From assembly GCA_003818675.1 (NCBI GenBank), contig RPPD01000078.1, positions 1-8,189 on the forward strand: DNA of 8,189 nt. Direction: 5' to 3'. A model generated the notes under the pieces. It saw only the letters and a program-made list of their open reading frames with translations. It ran no database searches and was not told where the DNA came from. Positions 4,362 through 8,189 of this stretch are shown in pieces. The position numbers and the translations under genes are program-made. How positions within the stretch are numbered: position 1 is the stretch's first letter; each line of letters opens with the position of its first letter. This DNA is from Spirochaetaceae bacterium (GTDB lineage Bacteria > Spirochaetota > Spirochaetia > SZUA-6 > RPPD01).

Positions 4362-7075
4362 GTAAATCACGGCTTACCGCAAAGACTTTGAAGGTAACAG
4401 GACTCCTTGAGGAGCTGGAGAAGGACAACATCAAAGACCGAGTTGATATTGTCTCACTCTTCCAGGAGTTTGACGTCTATTTGACCCAGAAGGGAAAGAG
4501 CTGGACAGGCTTGTGTCCTTTTCATGAAGACAAGAATCCAAGCCTGTCGGTAGACAGAGAGAAAGGTTTGTACAACTGCTTTGGGTGCGGAGAAGCTGGC
4601 GACGTCGTGACGCTTGTGGAGAAGATGAAGCATCTGTCATTCAAGGAAGCTTTGTCATTTTTGCAGAAGATAGGGCGCGCGGTCGAGGCGCCCTATACGC
4701 CTCGATCCGCGCTTAAGGGGGAGAAGATTCCGGAAAGCACTCCTCTGGAAGTTGCAAAGCTTAGGGACAGCGGGAAAACTCACACGCCTTTCACACTTAA
4801 TGAAATCGCTGAATTCTATCACAAGAAACTCTACGAGTCAAAAGAAGCAAGGAAGTATCTTGAAGGCCGCGGCTTCAAAGACCCTGCGATCTTCACACGG
4901 TTCAAGCTCGGGTTTGCTGACGGATCGCTTCTTGATGTTGTCTCAAACGGCCAGCGGGAAGCTTTGAAAGTGCTGGGCATACTGCGAGAGAAAGACGCGG
5001 AACACCTCGCCGGCTGCATTGTATTCCCAATCCTTGATGAGAATGACCAGGTGAAAAGCATGTACGGGCGTCGCACAAGTGAGACAGAGCCAAAGCACCT
5101 CTATCTTGCCGGGCCTCACAAGGGAGTGTGGAACCGGAAGGCAAGCAAAGTCTACGACGAAATCATTCTGACTGAATCAATCATAGACGCGCTGTCTCTT
5201 GTGGCTATGGGTTTTGAAAACGTCCAGGCATGCTACGGGACAAATGGTTTTACAAGTGAACACCTCCAGACTTTGAAAGACGATCGCGTGAAGACTGTGG
5301 TGACCGGCTTTGACGCTGATGAGCCGGGAAGAAAGGCTGCCGCTATTCTCAAAGAAAGACTATTGACTGAAGGCTTCGTGGTGAAGGTGATTGCTCCGGC
5401 CATGAATGAGGGCGGCCAGGCCGTCAAAGACTGGAACGAGTACTTGGCATCAGGTGGTAAAGCCGGAGAAGTGAAAACACTGATAGCCGCGGCCGCGGTG
5501 GAAAGTCCTGCACCTGACACGAAACCGTCTTTCACGGTGAAGAAGGAAATGGGCGTCTACAAGTTTGCGTTTGACCGGATCACCTACCAGCTCGCGGGAG
5601 TGAAGGAACTGTTTGTCCAGGACCTCCGTGTGAACATCAAGGCGGTGATGGACGGCGAAACATTTTACGACAAGCTTGATCTTTACTCCGCCCGTTCACG
5701 CGCCTCTTACGGCGTGAGCCTGTCCGCGCTTTTCGGAGTAGAGAGTAAAAGAGTGGAGCGTGACCTTGCGGTGATGCTTGAACACCTTGAGGAAGAGCGG
5801 GACAAGGCGCTTTCCACAAGGCCGGAGGAAAAGGAGCTTACTCCGGAGGAGACAAGGCTTGGCATGGAGTTTCTGGCAAGCCTTGACCTGTTTGACCAGG
5901 TAGTGCAGGACATGGAGAGCCTGGGCTATGTGGGCGAGGACTTAAACAAGAAGCTTGTCTATCTTGCCGCAAGCTCCCGTGTGCTCGATGATCCTATCTC
6001 TGTTCTAATCCTGTCACAGTCAGCGTCAGGCAAGAGCATGCTGGTAGACACGGTAAAGCGCCTGCTCCCGCCTTCTGACGTTATCGCCCTAACAAGTTTA
6101 TCCGACCAGGCGTTAAACTACATCCCTTCTCTCATGCACAAGTTCCTGATCCTGGGGGAAGCTGTTCACAACGAAGTGATTGAACACCAGATACGGGAGA
6201 TGCTGTCAGGCAAGGAGCTTTCAAGGCTTGTGACCTTGAAGGATCCAAAGACCGGAGCCTTGGAAAGCAGATTGGTGAAAACTCCCGCCTTAGTCTCTTG
6301 TGTGATGTCTACGACCAGGCCGAACATCAACCCGGAAAACGCCTCGCGCTTTTTTGTCATCAACACCGATGAGAGCAGGACGCAGACAAGGCGAATCCAT
6401 GCGATCCAGCGGAAGAAGTACACGCTTTTGCGTTACCAGGAGAAAGAGAAACTGATCCCTGAAATCATCCGCAAGCATCACGCGGCGCAGAGATTGCTTG
6501 GAAAGGTCGTGGTGGTAAACAGGTTCGCCTTCATGCTTGATTTTCCTGACATGCTGATGCGCACCAGGCGCGACCATGACCGGTTTATCGACCTGATCGC
6601 CTGTGTTTGTTTCTTTAGGCAGTTTCAGAAGCAGAGACAAGAGGCGGAAGGATTAGCGTATGTTGACTGTGACCTGGAAGACTACAAGATCGCATATGAC
6701 ATCATGATCCATGGAGTTCTTGCCTCCACCATGGTTGAACTGCCCAAGAGCGCCGTTGAGCTCTACGAGGAGCTCCGCCTTCTTGCCAAAGAGCGGGCGA
6801 AAAAGGAAAAGCTTGAGGTGCGGGAAGTGAGTTTTACCCAGCGCGAGGTGAGAGAAAAAACAGGACTTGGCCATTCGTGGATCAGGGAGAACATGAGAAA
6901 GCTTGTCGAGTACGAGTATGTTGGAATGTCCGGCGGCCGCGCGAGAGGCGAACGCGGAAGCTATAGACTCAAAGGAGATGAGGAAATCCACGCGGTGAAT
7001 CTCTCGATGATCCCGTCTCCCGCGGAAATCCAAAAAAGAATGCAGGTAGAAAGTGAACATAGTGAGCAAAAGTGA
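4358..7075 (+). CDS. Multidomain CHC2 zinc-finger/Toprim primase fused to P-loop ATPase and winged helix
   Basis: The ATG overlaps the parA stop (ATGA); the product has 905 residues. A DnaG-type CHC2 zinc finger lies at 28-102, with ligands Cys53, His56, Cys74 and Cys77 (GLCPFHEDKNPS; YNCFGCG). A primase core and Toprim domain follow (about 150-365), with Glu273 in LTESIIDALS and Asp319/Asp321 in FDADEPGRKA, the usual metal-binding acid set. A linker region of 380-530 precedes an ATPase domain (about 532-760). Its Walker A is SQSASGKS (553-560), lacking the usual first Gly, and its Walker B-like segment is FLILGEA, with Gly where Asp is usual; NASRFFV near 661-667 may carry an arginine finger. 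A winged helix (about 822-870) ends it. The design is that of primase-helicases of phages, plasmids and integrative elements, which synthesise primers and open DNA at the origin. Primase assignment is firm; helicase activity is inferred. Confidence 0.93.
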   Translation: MSKSRLTAKTLKVTGLLEELEKDNIKDRVDIVSLFQEFDVYLTQKGKSWTGLCPFHEDKNPSLSVDREKGLYNCFGCGEAGDVVTLVEKMKHLSFKEALSFLQKIGRAVEAPYTPRSALKGEKIPESTPLEVAKLRDSGKTHTPFTLNEIAEFYHKKLYESKEARKYLEGRGFKDPAIFTRFKLGFADGSLLDVVSNGQREALKVLGILREKDAEHLAGCIVFPILDENDQVKSMYGRRTSETEPKHLYLAGPHKGVWNRKASKVYDEIILTESIIDALSLVAMGFENVQACYGTNGFTSEHLQTLKDDRVKTVVTGFDADEPGRKAAAILKERLLTEGFVVKVIAPAMNEGGQAVKDWNEYLASGGKAGEVKTLIAAAAVESPAPDTKPSFTVKKEMGVYKFAFDRITYQLAGVKELFVQDLRVNIKAVMDGETFYDKLDLYSARSRASYGVSLSALFGVESKRVERDLAVMLEHLEEERDKALSTRPEEKELTPEETRLGMEFLASLDLFDQVVQDMESLGYVGEDLNKKLVYLAASSRVLDDPISVLILSQSASGKSMLVDTVKRLLPPSDVIALTSLSDQALNYIPSLMHKFLILGEAVHNEVIEHQIREMLSGKELSRLVTLKDPKTGALESRLVKTPALVSCVMSTTRPNINPENASRFFVINTDESRTQTRRIHAIQRKKYTLLRYQEKEKLIPEIIRKHHAAQRLLGKVVVVNRFAFMLDFPDMLMRTRRDHDRFIDLIACVCFFRQFQKQRQEAEGLAYVDCDLEDYKIAYDIMIHGVLASTMVELPKSAVELYEELRLLAKERAKKEKLEVREVSFTQREVREKTGLGHSWIRENMRKLVEYEYVGMSGGRARGERGSYRLKGDEEIHAVNLSMIPSPAEIQKRMQVESEHSEQK

Positions 7076-7135
7076 GCATATGTTCACTTTTCGGGTTTAA
7101 TTTCTTTCGTGGAAAGGAGATGAAAAAGTGAACAT
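7051..7135. repeat. Cluster of AAGTGARCAT repeats at the primase/recombinase junction
   Basis: Copies are AAGTGAACAT (7051-7060), AGTGAGCA (7061-7068, partial), AAGTGAGCAT (7070-7079), inverted ATGTTCACTT (7080-7089) and AAGTGAACAT (7126-7135). The third and fourth form a near-perfect 24-nt palindrome (7068-7091) centred on CATATG. The cluster covers the last primase codons, the gap, and the recombinase start codon. It could be an operator for self-control of the recombinase or a set of recombinase binding sites. The palindrome lacks a following pure T tract, so it is a poor terminator. Confidence 0.6.
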
Positions 7136-8126
7136 GGAATTCCCGGGAGAAGTACACCCAAAAGAAGAACTTGTAAGAGAATACACCGAGTATGAGACAA
7201 GAAGAGGCCGCCGCCCCTCATGGGTGAAGCACCTTCCGTACCGCTTAAAGCCATTTTTCAGGTTTCTTGACCAGACAGGAAAGGAGATTCCGGAAGTCTG
7301 TAGGGCAAAAGACGCCCTTTTGTTTCAAGGCTGGCTTTTAGAGAGAACTACAGCGAGCGGGAAAAAACTTGACTCCTCGACAGTGGCCTGTCACATGACC
7401 GTGGTAACTTCGTTTTACAAATGGCTAAAGATACGCGGTAAGGTCTACACCAATCCCTTCCGGGAGATCAAAAAGGTGCGCACTGCCCGGAAGCTGCCCC
7501 GGCATATCCCCAAAGAACAGGAGCTTGACCTGTTTCTGGAATCTCTTGGAAGGTTTGACGAGGGAAAGACGCTTAAAGACAAGCTCGTGCTCTATCGGAC
7601 TCACGTGATGGCCGAGCTTCAGTACTCCACTGGCCTTCGGATTGCTGAGGCGGCAAGTCTCAAGGTGAGTGACGTTGACTTCAGACGTTCTATCGTTGAG
7701 GTGCGGGACGGCAAGGGCGGGTTCGCGCGCATGGCTTTTCTGACCGAGTACGCGCGGGAGATCCTCCGGCTTTACATCGAGCGGATGCGCGCCCTGGTGT
7801 TTACGGGGTGGAACACGGCTCACGGTGATTTGCTTTTTGGGGTGAGCCCCGGTGTGCTTGGCCGTATGACTAACCGTGTCTTGAGGAAAACAGCGCAAAG
7901 CATGGATGTCGCCGTGCCCACAAGCCATGTTTTCCGTCATGCCCTGGGCTATCATCTGCTCCGCGCGGGCTGCAACATCCGCCATATCCAGCAGATACTT
8001 GGGCACAAGAGCATCAAGAACACGGAAATCTACACGAAAGTGGAGAAGGAAGACCTCAGGGAAGTAATAGACAAGTGCCATCCCCGCACCTTCTCTTCCC
8101 CGGGGACATTACATGAGAATTCTTAA
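7128..8126 (+). CDS. Tyrosine recombinase/integrase (XerC/D-like)
   Basis: The start is the GTG at 7128, eight bases after AAAGGAG (7113-7119); the in-frame ATG at 7134 is less well spaced. The product is 332 residues, slightly longer than Xer proteins. The N-terminal core-binding domain (about 10-110) has the usual helical pattern, with STVACHMTVVTSFYKWL at 84-100. The catalytic domain carries the whole active-site set: Arg171 (TGLRIAEA), Lys196 (RDGKGG), His267 and Arg270 (SHVFRH), His293 (LGHKS) and nucleophile Tyr302 (EIYTKV). It should cut and rejoin DNA at paired sites through a 3'-phosphotyrosine, to integrate, excise or resolve the element. It lies 52 bases after the primase and overlaps the next gene by 14 bases. 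The palindromic AAGTGARCAT cluster at its start may be its binding site or operator. An integron IntI-specific insertion was not recognised. Confidence 0.93.
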   Translation: MNMEFPGEVHPKEELVREYTEYETRRGRRPSWVKHLPYRLKPFFRFLDQTGKEIPEVCRAKDALLFQGWLLERTTASGKKLDSSTVACHMTVVTSFYKWLKIRGKVYTNPFREIKKVRTARKLPRHIPKEQELDLFLESLGRFDEGKTLKDKLVLYRTHVMAELQYSTGLRIAEAASLKVSDVDFRRSIVEVRDGKGGFARMAFLTEYAREILRLYIERMRALVFTGWNTAHGDLLFGVSPGVLGRMTNRVLRKTAQSMDVAVPTSHVFRHALGYHLLRAGCNIRHIQQILGHKSIKNTEIYTKVEKEDLREVIDKCHPRTFSSPGTLHENS

Positions 8127-8189
8127 CCCGGAAGCTGTGCGGCAGATATTCCGCGAGTATTTGCGCGAGGCAGGGTGCAAGGAGAACAC
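8113..8189 (+). CDS. Start of a further gene, possibly a second tyrosine recombinase (cut by window end)
   Basis: The ATG at 8113 lies within the end of the preceding recombinase (14-base overlap) and has GGGGA at 8102-8106 as a possible ribosome site. Twenty-five codons are visible, including AVRQIFREYLREAGCKEN. This amphipathic helix ending in a Gly-containing turn and an Asn resembles the first helix of the core-binding domain of tyrosine recombinases (pattern FxxYLxxxGxxxNT). Tandem, overlapping tyrosine recombinases are known in several mobile elements, which makes this reading attractive, but 25 residues cannot prove it. That it is a real coding region is likely from the overlap and frame. 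Confidence 0.5.
   Translation, partial: MRILNPEAVRQIFREYLREAGCKEN

Noticed and set aside
6653..7087. 144-codon minus-strand frame inside the primase 3' end
   Set aside because: It is antisense to the winged-helix region, and its composition mirrors the sense codons.
7068..7091. Intrinsic terminator between primase and recombinase
   Set aside because: The palindrome is followed by CGGG rather than a T tract, and it fits better as part of the AAGTGARCAT repeat cluster.
7425..8081. 218-codon minus-strand frame inside the recombinase
   Set aside because: It is the complementary strand of a gene with a complete catalytic residue set; the translation shows no domain.

Overview
The window looks like bacterial accessory DNA. 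It joins the end of a polymorphic-toxin locus (about 1-2102) to what appears to be an integrative or plasmid-like replication and recombination module (about 2613-8189). No ribosomal or housekeeping gene is present, so the host cannot be named. Shine-Dalgarno sites are strong, an Rhs shell is present, and there is a lipoprotein with a loose lipobox (IYSC), all of which fit a Gram-negative-type bacterium. A spirochaete or deltaproteobacterium-like host is possible, but this is a weak guess.

Region 1 (1-2102, + strand): the 3' end of an Rhs gene. Its conserved core ends at a DPSG motif near base 261 and is followed by a swapped, AT-richer C-terminal tip of about 300 residues. The tip carries a Cys/His pair typical of papain-like or C39-like peptidase folds. 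An ATGA overlap couples it to a 309-residue ankyrin-repeat protein with a lipoprotein signal, the natural candidate for the cognate immunity protein.

Region 2 (2103-2612): 510 bases with no convincing gene but unusually dense in palindromes. It holds a large branched inverted repeat, a 27-nt hairpin, and a nearly perfect 41-nt palindrome followed by a T tract (a probable terminator).

Region 3 (2613-3294): a minus-strand XRE-type repressor faces a heavily structured leader across overlapping divergent promoters. The leader contains five stem-loops, a plausible minus-strand promoter and a minus-strand intrinsic terminator. Together these predict an antisense RNA of about 83 nt. A 21-bp inverted repeat ends just before a near-perfect Shine-Dalgarno site. 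The geometry suggests an antisense-RNA-controlled translation switch like those that set plasmid copy number.

Region 4 (3295-8189, + strand): a compact operon of a 93-residue small protein, a ParA-type ATPase, a 905-residue CHC2/Toprim primase fused to a P-loop ATPase and winged helix, a tyrosine recombinase, and the start of another gene that may be a second recombinase. The first three genes are joined by ATGA overlaps. A cluster of AAGTGARCAT repeats lies across the primase/recombinase junction. The set suggests a self-replicating or integrating element: the XRE protein and antisense RNA would set expression, ParA would partition or position it, the primase-ATPase would start replication, and the recombinase would integrate or resolve it.
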